NCBI GenBank assembly: GCA_905182995.1
Contig: CAJJDP010000039.1
Span: 195,722 to 259,721, forward strand
Direction of reading: 5' to 3'
Length of the DNA stretch: 64,000 nucleotides
DNA from: Paramecium octaurelia
Taxonomy: Eukaryota > Ciliophora > Oligohymenophorea > Peniculida > Parameciidae
Shown piece by piece: positions 40,658 to 54,184 of the stretch; within the stretch, counting starts at the first letter, position 1; the number at the start of each line of letters is the position of its first letter. A program made the translations under genes and the position numbers. The notes below the pieces were generated by a model that worked only from the letters and a program-made list of their open reading frames with translations, was not told where the DNA came from and searched no databases.

Positions 40658-43600
40658 ATGGAGATATGCGAATAGTTTAAAGAGACTGTAAAAATGTGAT
40701 ATTTAAACTTAGCTTCAAGAACAAGATGACAATAAAAGATAAACTATGTTGTTTAGTGTTTGTCGAAAATTGAGTAGAATATTGCCTTTTCCTTCTGTTA
40801 TCTCAGTATTATAATAAAAACCTAATATTTTGAAATACTTATTGATCGCCAGTTAATTATTTGAAAATAGTGTATCAAAAATGTAATTTTAGGCCTTGTT
40901 ATTATTTTATGCATTATAAGAGAGGTACTGGGAAGATTAGGATTATGTGAAACTGTATTTTGACTGTGTTATCAAATGTCTTATTAATCAGGAGAGTAAT
41001 GTACTGATTATTGACATTTTTAGTTTATTGTCAAACTGTGATTAATAATGAAACAAAACTAAGATGGTTTTTGCTAGAAAATTCTAAAAATTTTATTAAT
41101 AAAATCTAGATTCCCTTTTACAACGATGAAATTGTTTGTTCAAAGGTAAACAACTTCTTCAAGAGTTTCATTAAATACAACTCTAATTTTGATATGCTTA
41201 ATTCTTGTTTCCAATTTGCTTTGGAAAAGAGGAATGTTTGGATCTTATTAAGACAATTGGATTAACAGTTTGAAATCGAAGTTGAAGATTGTATACATCT
41301 TAAATATTTAAGCGTTGGTTGCCTTAAGTTAAGTAATGAGTACAAAGAACTTAGATTTTATAAGTGAGAAAGTAGAATAAAAAAGAGAGGAAGCATCAAA
41401 TTATGCATTAACAAAAAAAGAATTAAAACAGTAAATGTTAGAGGAATGGTTATTTCAACCTAGTGAAGTACCATTATTAGTAGCTAATCATGCCACTATA
41501 GATCAATTGAGTAGTGAAGTTTTTAAATCGAATATGCTTTTAGATTTGTTTTTATCTTTCATATTGTTTCCAACAAGAAACCCCTAGGTTGTTCCAAATG
41601 TAATTATACTATTTCTAATTTTAGAAATTATATAATATTTATGTAGATCTCAATCCTCCAGAACCTCCTTCATTTAGATAACTAAATGTTAATGTTTCAT
41701 CAGAAAAAAGACCGTTAATCTAATTCAGAGCTTTCAGAACAATGCAAGTATTAACTGATAACAGAAACAATTTCCTCTTGACTAGAGTCAATAAGGAGTA
41801 TTATCAAAGAGCATATTCAATGCTTTATGAATGTCTCAAATAGGACTTAGTGGCTATCACTATATGCCCAGAAATTATTGTATAATATCTGTCCTTCCTT
41901 TTATACTAAGAACCAGACATTTCAACTTTCTTTTTGATATTTTATAACATTCCCTATAGATTGATGCTATTTTTAGATATTCCAGAAATCTCATAATTGT
42001 TTACTCAACTGATGAATTTTCTCCATACTCCATATAACAAAGTGCATACTTAATCTAGTAATCTGATTTGGAAATATTTTGATGTATCTAATTTCTTTTC
42101 TGATCTACTTAAAATGACTATATTTGATTCTAAAACAATCGATGAGGTCATCACATAAAAATCAAATGAATTTTATAGACCTAAAAAACTAGAGGATGTT
42201 TTAAAAAGACCTGACTTCACTCCGTTACAAGTTGAAAAACAATTCCCATATCCAGAATAAAAGAAGGTTGCTGAAGAAATAGATGAATTGGATTAGGATC
42301 TTGATCTAATCTTCCCTTATCTACCTAGTAAATGTTAGAAGACTCTTAAAATCTTTGAAAGAATGCTTGATTAAGCAACAAAGAAGAAAGAAAGCAAAGC
42401 AAAATAAAGAATGACTCTAACAACCACTCCCCCTCAATTTTTATAAACCAAAAATCTTAAAACTGAAGAATAAACACCTGTAATATTTAGTCCTACCAGA
42501 AGGAGAACTATTTTAGCACCAAAACTTGCATCTATCCTTGATGGCAGTCTTAAAAGATCATTAGTAGTCAACCCTGTAGAATTTGATACTATACCTTAAA
42601 CTACAACTACTAGTACCACAAGAAGCCAATTATAAGCTTTGACTAATCCAAATAATTTGTTTGGTGTGTTGACTGAATAAATACACTTAATCAGCAATAA
42701 GAATACTTCTGAAGTTATATAAAAACCGATGTATTAAAGAATGCTAGTTAAAAGACCAACTTAAATTATAATGCTTCATAGTAGATCAATATCTAACTAA
42801 AAAAGAATAAGTTAATAGTCTTCTCAAATTAATATTACTGAATCTCTTAATAAATCAAAAATACAAAATTCTATCATCTTAAATAAGTTCACTCATTTAG
42901 TTGGATCAATTAAAACTTATGATATCGATAAAGAGTTTTGTATCTATCCTCCAGAATTAAAGGATTAATAGATTGATGAATTTGAGAAATTGGCTTTCGA
43001 TGATCAATTCCAGAAACTTACATAAAGAAACGAGAATTACACGAAAGGAGCATTATAATGCATTTATGATATTTTGCATATGATATTCGCTTAAAGAAAG
43101 TTCATTTTATCAAATAATCATCACTTTGAAAATCCTGATTACTATTTAAATATCTTATTGGGGGAAAATAAATCATAATTCATAAATATCATAGCCAAGA
43201 ACTATTTATTGAAATAGAAATCAGAGGAAGATTTACTTTGTACTTTTATTATTGCTGGTAGAATATATAATTTGTTATTGACTTAGCAAAATACTCAACT
43301 ATTTAATTTCAACTTCCAGGAGCATTTGATCTTAATAACCAAGATTCTTTTAACCTAACTTCTAACATCAAGGTTGTCTATCAGAGCGATTACATTATTG
43401 GAAAGTGTCACGTTGATATTAGAAAACACAAAATCTTAATTGCTCGCTCATATCCCAATTTCTTTTTGGCATTTATTGATTGAGTCTTATTCAATTCATA
43501 ATACCAATTAGATTTTCATTAACTACTTTAGAAGAATATTGATTACTACTTTCATTTATGGGAACATTGTTATTTATAATAGAGTTTTACTAAAAATCAA

Positions 43601-43913
43601 TTTTCTCTCCTATTTTAAAGAGAGTCCTGATCAAATTAAATAAGTTTTCCTTGTATTGTATATGATGTTCAAATTAAGACAGGATGGTTTGAAACAATTA
43701 AAGAAATAAATTACGATGTTATCTTCTTGGAATGCTCTAACAGATTAGTTCAAAAAGTAAGTATTATGATTAATTTTTTGCAGGGATTTACAATGTCTTG
43801 ACTAATAAAAGTACAAGGAGTATACCAAGGGACTTAGAAAGGAAGATCTTGCTCAGATTTAAATATTGATTGAAAATAAAAATTCAACAAAGAATAAATT
43901 TTACAAACCTTGA
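40658..43913 (+). CDS. Large orphan protein, 1040 aa, probably helical-repeat
   Basis: Not recognised. It starts MEICEQFKETLQEQDDNKRQ. Residues 1-500 and 750-1040 are dominated by alternating hydrophobic and polar helices (for example YLLIASQLFENSVSKMQFQA, AITLLESVTLILENTKSQLL), as in HEAT/ARM-type solenoids. The middle (about 520-700) is Ser/Thr/Pro/Gln-rich and basic with TPVIFSPTRRRTILAP and other possible phosphorylation sites. Five introns (40688-40712, 41030-41063, 41291-41312, 41600-41624, 43757-43783) join it. The third merges what would otherwise look like two overlapping genes. The second (34 nt) has a 40-nt alternative. A scaffolding role is likely. Confidence 0.75.
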
Positions 43914-44101
43914 TTACATATGAAATATATATATATTAATAGCTTATTATGTATAGATAAAATGAAGATTGTATAATTATTACAAATTTGGATATTATTA
44001 TTTTCTTTAAGCAAATTGAAATTCAAATGTAAACTTTTCATCTGAAATTAAATATTATTGATCATATATATAAAAATTCATTATTTGCCAACTTAAACTT
44101 T

Positions 44102-45763
<1,662 letters not shown>

Positions 45764-45818
45764 TTTTATTGATAAAATTCTATTTTCCATAATAAAAATA
45801 TTTATTAATTGATTATAA

Positions 45819-47247
45819 ATGCAGAATTATGAAATTTTAGAGAAGATTTATGAATCAAAATCTACACTCATTCATAAAGTCAGAAATATAAGGGATAACA
45901 ATATATATGCCATGAAAGAGTTTATTGGATTTTATAATTAAGGTATCAAATTTCCGATATTTCTAGCTCTAAGTGAAATATAAATTATGAAACAATGCTA
46001 AATACCCTTTGTTGTTAAACTGAAGGAAGTATTTAGACTGGATGATAATGTAGTAATCATAATGGAATATGCAGATTAAGGAAATCTAAAATAGTTTATA
46101 AATGAGCATCTTGGAAGTTTCATTTCTGAGAGAGTGATTTGTAAAATTCTTATACAAATCGTCTTTGTTTTAATCTATTTGAGAGAAAATAAGATATGTT
46201 ATAAAGGTTTAAATCCTGAAAATATATTGATACATTAGGAATAAGTGAGGATTTGCGATTTCGGAATTGATAATTTAATCTAGCATCAAAAACCCAGTTA
46301 CAGACCACCAGAATTGTTATTTCATAATAAATTTTCATACAAATCTATGATGTATTAATTTGGTCTTGTATTATACGAATTGACTACACAAAGACAATTA
46401 TTTAAGTTCGAAGTTATCGAGCAAATCAAAGCAGTTATCCTTAATGGAGGAGCGTAATTGAAATTATCATTTAAGAATTGTAAAGATTCCATAGATATAT
46501 TCCAAGTAGCTTCGATTCATAATCGCAACTTGTCTTGATCTCCAAGAAACAGATAGATTAGACATTCGTCAATTAGTACACAATGAAAACTTTAAAATCT
46601 TATTAAAACAAAAGCATTTCACCTTTACCTATGAACAAGAAGACACCTTTGAGTTTTGGAGTAATAATAAATAGCAAAAATAAAAAAGGAAGAGTGTTTG
46701 TACTGATAATTTTGATTTTGATTCCAAAGATTAAACACAAAAAGATTAACAAATTATATAAGAAGATAAATCAAACAACAATAAAACTATTAATCTAGGA
46801 CCTAAAACTAATAGTAAACAACCTATTCCTAAATTGAATTTAAAGAAACCACACGATGACACACTAACCTTGAGACCCATTTCCTAATAAACTAAAGGAA
46901 CATAATCTTATACTATTATTAAAAGTAACACTTTTTCTAGATAAAATTTTATTTCTTCAACTCATCGAAAATTGGTTTCCCCAATTCCTAAACCTCAATG
47001 GATTGATTTCTTGTAGAAACCTCAATATTTGGATGCTCCAATCAAACCATAAACAATTATAAATAATTTAATCAAACTAAAAATGGAATAATGTGTTGAA
47101 ACTATTGGAATTGAAGAGACAAGATAAACTCTAAATAGATTAAGATAAGGCGGCTCAGTAAATGAATTTCTTTCTAAATATCAAGACTCTAAACATCATT
47201 GCATAGCCAGACATATGTAAGATATTATTTCATTTACATAATTATGA
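45819..47247 (+). CDS. NEK-like pseudokinase, 460 aa
   Basis: A kinase fold with YAMKEF (lysine present), a C-helix glutamate in LSEIQIMKQ, CDFGIDN and a C-lobe, but the catalytic loop reads CYKGLNPENIL: the HRD histidine, arginine and aspartate are all replaced. The glycine loop is also lost (start MQNYEILEKIYESKSTLIHK). It is therefore predicted inactive. A basic/Ser/Pro/Gln C-terminal region of about 190 residues follows, with repeated K-P-x and PIPKPQW elements. Introns are at 45943-45966 and 46454-46475. It sits 55 bp after the PH-kinase stop on the same strand; the two may work together, but this is inference. Confidence 0.82.
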
Positions 47248-47777
47248 TATATAAGAAGACATATTATTCATTATTATTTTCAATTTACATTTCATCTTGA
47301 ATTTTATATTCTTCTTGAAATCTAATATCCAGTCTGTCTGGTACAATATTGGTAATCTTATATTTATGTTTTTAGAATATTTTATTATTTGAAGCAATTA
47401 AGTTAAAATAATAAAATTTTATTTTTATGCTCTCTTAAATTTGGAATTAATTCTGTTAATTTTTGGGCGGCTATTTTAAAATTGAATTAATCAATTACAA
47501 GTAAGGTTGGTTCTCATACTCATTTCATACTCAGCTAGTGTTTATTTACAATAATTTTAGGTTTAATCATAATATTAAACTTATCACCTCTATTTATATA
47601 TAAATTAATCATTCAAGATCATCAATAATTCTAAAGATTTAAGATTTCTCATTTCATTTAATAATACATATCAAAATTTTATACATTAAACTAAAAAACT
47701 TTGATAATCATTATTTAAATAAAATTCAATCAGTTCGATTTATCATACAATAAAGAAATAATATGTTTTATACATCA
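47248..47777. other. Intergenic, 530 bp, between convergent genes
   Basis: Between the pseudokinase stop (plus) and the next gene's stop (minus). It holds one possible small minus-strand frame (47292-47523) and, around 47330-47450, a second overlapping minus-strand frame with protein-like content that could not be joined by a GT...AG intron. May contain a decayed gene. Confidence 0.4.
47292..47523 (-). CDS. Possible small gene, 67 aa
   Basis: An ATG at 47523 (MSMRTNLTSAQKLTELIPNL) reads to TGA 47292-47294 after removing a 28-nt GT...AG intron. The N-terminal half looks helical and protein-like. The second half turns into low-quality composition, while another frame over the same bases looks better. 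The model is therefore doubtful. Confidence 0.25.
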
Positions 47778-48440
47778 TCAAGCCATTTCTTGTTTTTTTA
47801 AGTTATTTTCAGATTCTTTTTAATGTAAATTAAACTACTTTTCATCAGGGGATTGATTCTAAGTAGATTTTAATATTTTTTCCTCATCATTTTATTTAGC
47901 TGTGAATTAATTTAAGTAACTTTTTAATATTATCTTACGATATTGGTTTTAGCTTTTGATTTAACCCTTGTATATTTTATTATGCTGTAATTTATCAAAT
48001 TCCTCATTTTATTCTAATGCTTTCAAAAAGTGATTTTAGCAATATGATTTTTATGGCGGTTCTGTTTAATCTGATTCCCTACTTATGTTTTCTTCTTCTA
48101 TACCTTATTGTTTAAGTAATTTAGATTATTTTTAACTTTATTTGGAACTCAATTATTGGACTTTACTAATATTTTGCGATTCATCTTTAGGTACTTTATC
48201 AATATTTTATATCTAATCTGTTTATGCTATAGAATCTATTTTTTCTTAATTAATCTTTAATTTTCTTTTTTTTTCTAGTTGATCATTTTATTTTACTTCA
48301 TTTGTCACTACTTTCGATTCATTGCAAATAATAAAAGTTTCAATATAAGAATTTTAAACTTTATTAGTTTATTATTTGATATTCTTGAAAGCTTCCATAA
48401 TATTTTTGGGTATAACCATTAATTTTTGTAAAAATTCCAT
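47778..48440 (-). CDS. Hypothetical Lys/Gln-rich protein, 220 aa
   Basis: Not recognised. Single exon. It starts MEFLQKLMVIPKNIMEAFKN (a second in-frame ATG lies 7 codons in) and continues as a highly polar sequence of Lys, Gln, Asn, Glu and Ser with almost no hydrophobic core, e.g. VPKDESQNISKVQQLSSKQS. About 20% of residues are glutamine, most written TAA or TAG, so this is exactly the type of frame that would vanish under the standard code. Likely disordered. Confidence 0.7.
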
Positions 48441-48716
48441 TTATTTATTTATTCTTAATAAATATTAATAACAACTTAATCAAAGATTATTGGCTTATTT
48501 GATGTAGCTAGTATTTAATATTGCAATCTTAAAGGAAAGGTCAAACAAATGACTCTGAATTTAGTAATTCATACTTTTTTATAGATTTTATATTAGATAA
48601 CCTCCTCAAACATCTTAAATCTAACTTATAGAAAATGAAATATTGTCATTTTTTTTAATAAATAGGCTAGATATTTAGATCTGAATAAATATTTTAATCT
48701 AAAATAATATTAATAA

Positions 48717-51036
48717 TCACAAGGGAAGGATTCTGTTTACCAATTTTTCTTTAAATCTTTTTCCATATCTGTTAGGCTCTTAAGCTGAAGTATCTAATTG
48801 TAAATTCATTCTGATGATCTTTTTTGTTTTTCTTTCAAGAGATTTATTAACATTCCATTATTATAGATAATCTATTATGCCAATATGGTAGTATATCTAA
48901 TAAATATTAGGTATTCTTACTCCTTATTCCTTTATTGAAGGAATGATATTGATTTATTAGTCACTTAATTACTTTGTTAATAATTATTATTGAGCCTTCC
49001 AATCAATTATCATTACTAACAAAGAATAATCAATAAGTTTTTAATTTTCTAAGAAATTTGAATCCTTGATTAAATTTTGGTTTAATTCTAGATTAAATTC
49101 AATTAAATTACTTTCGATAATAGTTTTTTCAACCCAAATTTGCTATTCAATTTTGAAGAAATCTAAATCTTTAAGAGTTAATTTTGACAAATCACTTTCA
49201 GATTTTTTGGCAAGAACTTCTCTATCATATTCAGACCCTTTTAGATCATATGTTCTTAATATCTAATTCCTCGGGATGCCTAAAGAAAGGTTTTTCATTA
49301 TTAAAAAGTGAACCTTTGCTTCAACATTCTCAGACCTTTCAAAAGTATACATTCCATAAATCTTATTTAATAAAGATGAGGGATTGTTAGCTTAATAAGT
49401 AGCAAAGTTAAGCAATCGTTTCATGTAAGTGTTTACTTCAGATTATCGCATTGTTTTAAGAATCAATTGATTATTGTGAGTGAAAAAAAAAAATTCGCCA
49501 CTTTTGCCACCATCAGGTCTAGTGAATTATTCAATTTTTAATAGATTCTTAGAAACATCAAAGGAATCTTCGATATCAACATTGTCTAAGGTAACAAAAT
49601 AGTTAAAAATCTTTGGAGCATATAATATACATCTCATTTGAAAGACCTAGATATCTTGATTATCATAAAGTTAAGATTTGACAAGATCATTATTCAGATT
49701 AACAACCAAACACTCTTCCACCTCTTCAGGAATAAATGGTGATAAAGTAACATCCATTAATTCACTTAAATCCCCTTGACTAGACCCTTCTCCTTCATCT
49801 TATTCATCTATTATTGCTAAATCTTTGTAAAATATTATTTGTTCTTATTTCTACCTTTTTAATAGTTGAATGCCAGCCAACATTGAAATTACTTGTGTTT
49901 TTTTCATTTCTTTTTACAATTATTCTAAAATATTAAATTCTAAAAGAAATTTGAAAAAATATTACATTGCATTGAAATTTCTACAGGTTTTGTATCATTA
50001 GAGGAATCAAAATCCTATTGGCTATTTGAAGTTTGTGTATGTTTAAATTTAGGTAATAGTAAGGGATCTCTTGTGATGATGATAACTTAGCCTAATATGC
50101 AAAGGGATTGGGTCACATTTTAAAAGGTTTCTGTAAGTAATAGATAAGACTTATAAAAGTAATAGCAATTTAGTAAATTAACTGCACTGAAAATTCCTAG
50201 AAAAAATTTCATTATTAAACTAAATGTGATAAACTTTTAATAGTATCTCAGGTATTAACCTCTTAATTATCTTATTGAAGACATTTTAGGCACTAATTTT
50301 TTAAAAGCAAAGACATATATTAATGACATCGTTGCAAATAAGAGAAATACAAACAAATAAACTAGAGCAATGATAAAGTCCCATATTTTCTTTTTTGTAG
50401 CTGAAATTGCGCACATTCTAAGAAATATCAACTTATAATTAATACCCATTTAGTGTTATTGAGATTATATCATTATTTAAAATAAACCCTAACAATACTA
50501 TTATTATTATTATGGCTGCGAAAGAATAGTTAAATATTCTTATACATTTGACTGTGGACTCCAATGAATTATATACTAAAGCAAGTGGATAAGCAGCGAA
50601 GATAAAGATGTTCAGATTTGAAATTACAAAAACTATTGAGGTTGCTATTCCTGTGATCTAATTTATTTTTATATTTACATCGCAAAATATATTTACTGGA
50701 GCTGAATCATTAATTTATACATACAATGCAGTTGAAAATTAAATGATTGATTGGATTCCATTAGTTGCTGTAATCACAAAGATAATATCTCCAGGTCCAC
50801 CAAATAGTCTAAAGTCTTTAAGGAACTCCTAAATAATTCGGATGGAAATGCAAAATGTAACAGGTGCTTTGATTGCTCATTCAACTTATACATAGTAATA
50901 AAAAAATCCAACAATCGATTGGAAACAATTTAAGTTTTTAATAATTGATTTTTTCCTACACTTCATCAGTGATCTCATCTTTACAATCATATATTTAACT
51001 CTCATCGTACATCTTCGCTTATATTTAGATATTCAT
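48717..51036 (-). CDS. GPCR-phosphatidylinositol-phosphate kinase fusion, 746 aa
   Basis: The N-terminal half has six or seven membrane helices (for example CWIFLLLSPVTFCISIRIIQ, FGGPGDIIFVITATNG, FAAIIIIIVLLGFI, FIIALVYLFVFLLFATMSLI, ITFSLIMKFFLGIFSAVNLL), a GPCR-like bundle. The C-terminal half is a PIP-kinase: FFFFTHNNQLILKTM (ATP lysine), VHFLIMKNL, LRTYDLKGSEYDRE, KLIDYSLLVMIIDW and IYYHIGIIDYLQQWN, ending GKRFKEKLVNRILPL. Introns are at 50867-50891, 50418-50445 and 49940-49965. Without the first two the receptor part breaks up. The plan equals Dictyostelium RpkA and oomycete GK receptors. It should couple an external signal to PIP2 synthesis at a membrane. Confidence 0.9.
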
Positions 51037-52093
51037 TAAGAAGAGAATTATAAGGTAGAATCCATTCTTCATCAAAATATAAATTTTATATTATAATATT
51101 ATATTATAATTGCTCTCAATAATAACTATGCTACATGTTTGAAAGGCAAAATACTAAAGAAATTCTAAAATACATAAATTGTAATTATGATGATATTTAA
51201 ATGAAAAATTCTATATATTATTATCAAAAGAAGAAATTACATTATTTTAATTAATTATAAATGTTATAAGCATTGTAATGATATATAGATTACAATTTAA
51301 AGAATTCTTATAATTGAAAGGTGATATTTAGGGGTTTGGATAAATAAATATTGTTTTTTATGGATTATTTTCATAAATTTTATAATGTATTTAATTAAAT
51401 TTAATTAGTTTAAGTAAATAAATAATATATAATATTTGATTAGACATATTTTCTATAGCTTTTTCACCCTCATAAAGAAGGATCATCCTTTAAGTAAATA
51501 ATCAGAAGTTATTTTAATTGTAATTTGGTTACTTTTCAAAATTGTTAAATCCCTCCAATTTAAAGACAAAATGAATTTGGTTAAATGTCAAAACATATTA
51601 TCGTCATTCCATACATTTATTCCGGTGACTATTACTATCTCATTTATTATCACTAATAATTTCAGAAGAAAATTTAAAAGTATTCGCAAAATGATGAAAC
51701 ATCTCAAAAAATTATTTGATATAACTTTAATTAATTAATATATTTTCAGTTATATTTCAATATAATAATTACTTGATTTAATAACATATAAAATATTTTT
51801 ACATAGAAATTCATATCCAGTATCAATCTAAAAATTAAATTTATTAGTAAAAAGCCATTTATAATTTATTAATGATTGTTTGCAAAAAGATTTGCATTGC
51901 AGAATTTAGAATTAAATAATTAAATATAAAATCTAGAAAATAATGATTAGCTTTCTAATCTTCATTATTAAATTAAAATTATTGAGATAAATATATATGT
52001 TTAAGCAAATTGAAGGAATTATAAATAAAAATATTCATTGATTATAATTTTCTATATTGATAATAATCTTAAATTAATATATAATGGTTATTT
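51037..52093. other. Intergenic, 1.06 kb, no convincing gene
   Basis: Very AT-rich. A plus-strand frame from ATG 51135 runs about 49 codons (MFERQNTKEILKYINCNYDD) before TGA; attempts to extend it by splicing gave nothing. The rest shows long A/T runs and no coding composition. It holds the promoter of the GPCR-PIPK gene and the 3' end of the next. Confidence 0.5.
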
Positions 52094-54152
52094 TCAGCAT
52101 AATTCATATAATCCTATGTCTTTCTATGAGTCACTTAATAAATAAAATGAACTTCTATTTTTGAAAAATGTTTAAAGAACATTTTTGCCACTCCTAGCAG
52201 GACTTTCAAGCAGTTCACCAAACATATCAATTGGAATTATTTTACTCTCTTATATCATTATGGCTTTGATTTATTTCAAACTTTCAGCAAAGGCTACTAA
52301 GATAAAAAGCTTTTGTTATTTAACAATAATCATCTCCTGCACCTTAGAATTGAATAACTTAAGAATAGGAATCAATACCTTACCTAATATTCACCTATCA
52401 GGATGTTTTTAAGAACATTAAATAATTTTACTGATCCATCAGTGCATCCATAGCAGATGACTATGTCATTCAGATATTCTGTTGCAATACAAGTGCTGAT
52501 ATTTGAGATAGGAAGTGCTGATTGTATACATTCTAATTCACAATTGACTAATAACATTGCTCCTTACAAATTATTGTTCATTTTTAAACTATAAATTGAA
52601 ACTATATTCCCTTGAGAAATGGTAGCAAACTTTTCATATTTACTTACATAAAGGAATTCTATAAGCTAAGTTTTAAAGTCAAAGGAATAAGCAATTCGAT
52701 TATCATGATAATTGATAACTTATAGATTAGTATCACTTTAACAAAGAAGGTGAGATGAATCAGCAATATCCATAATTCTATTCAATTTAGATTTGAATCC
52801 TATGAGCTTTCTCTCTGGATAAGGCACATAATTTTCCCCTAATGTCCAAATAATAGCATAATTTTCATCACTTAAAGATGCCAATCTTGTACCCCTATTT
52901 TATTTCAAAATCAAAAGTTGACAAACAGGTTTGGTATGTTGTATGTAAGTATTTGGATAAAAACTAACTTTACTTGTACTCATGTCTAAAAGTTTAACTG
53001 TTCCATCAGCCAATCCCAAGGCTACCGATGCATTACTGACTAGAGCCAGAGATGTAACTTGGAATTCAATACTTAATTTCTTCTTAATTCTGAATCTTTA
53101 ATTTGAATGTCCCTAGAGAGATATATAAGATGATTATTACTTTTGATTGATTAGAATCCTCAATGATTCTATTATCCAATATTTAAACATTAATATTTGG
53201 AATAATGGTTGGTTATAACTAACTTTGTAGAGAGATCTTAGTATCGACTGCAGAAACAACTGTTTTGTTATCATCCAACATAGTCACTTTGTCAGCATTT
53301 GATACATCCATGGATTTACTTTTAATTGGAGGAGAGGATATTGCTTGAATAGTAGTAAGTATGTTTGGTTATTGTTAAATTTCAATTGGAGTTTGATTTG
53401 GAATGCTGACATTTTTGATGTAGTAATCTTTGATTGAATTCATGGCATCAGTTAATAATTTAGTGAAATTCTCATTATTATATTGCAATTCTTAAGCCTT
53501 CTTAACTTTGTCCAGCACTTATTTTAATTATTCTGGCTTCTTTATAATGGACATCTACTTGATTGACACCTTAACTTGTGATCCTAAATCTGGTTTAGTA
53601 TGCAATTTTTGCTATAATAGAGATAACACTTACTTTTAGGTTGTTTTCATTTGCATAGTATTTACACTTAGTCAGAAGGAAGTGTATTGGTTCTAACTGT
53701 TCTTTAAGTATAAAAAAATTGTTTTTGTATATTTTGAGATATTGATCTAGCTTATCCAATAGTTCTTTTTTATGCAATTGAAATAGCAATGTGATGGAAT
53801 CTAAGGCTTAGTTGATGTCAGATTCAATTTATTGTTTCTAAGATCTCACATATCCTTCCATATTATTCAAATGTTCATCTGATAACAAAATTTGTTAGAC
53901 CACTTGAGATTCTTTGTTAAAAAGATCAACATATTTGTTAGCATCATGAAGTTAGTCTTCGATTTATTTACTTACCATTGTTACGTATTACTGGTAGGGT
54001 ATTAAACATTGATTGTGTTTAGTATGTTAAGAAATAGTTTTTTAATCTGCCATGCACACTTTACACATAAATGGGAACACAGAGCAATCTAAATCGATAC
54101 AGGCTTGGATAACTTGTTATTTGTGCTAGGGACAGATTAAATTAACATTCAT
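52094..54152 (-). CDS. B-box / coiled-coil / beta-propeller protein (TRIM-like without RING), 660 aa
   Basis: It starts MNVNLICPQHKQQVIQACID and shows the B-box ligand order C-x-x-H...C-x-x-C...H...H (CPQH, FMCKVCM, ISQHTKH) in the first 50 residues. A coiled coil (about 60-180, KKELLDKLDQYLKIYKN) follows, then a linker, and from about 340 a repeated beta-sheet region with WD-like units (LGLADGTVKLLDMS, LASLSDENYAIIWTLG, GCTDGSVKLFN). Introns are at 53612-53633, 53113-53140 and 52358-52383. The last intron is important: without it the protein would stop 67 residues early and lose SPARSGKNVLQTFF...YELC. Probably a protein-interaction scaffold. Confidence 0.85.
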
Positions 54153-54184
54153 ATTAAAAATATATATATATATTAATACACTCA

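Noticed and set aside
41336..43913. Separate gene starting at ATG 41336, overlapping an upstream gene ending at 41367
   Set aside because: A 22-nt GT...AG intron at 41291-41312 joins both parts into one frame with continuous character, which is simpler than two overlapping genes.
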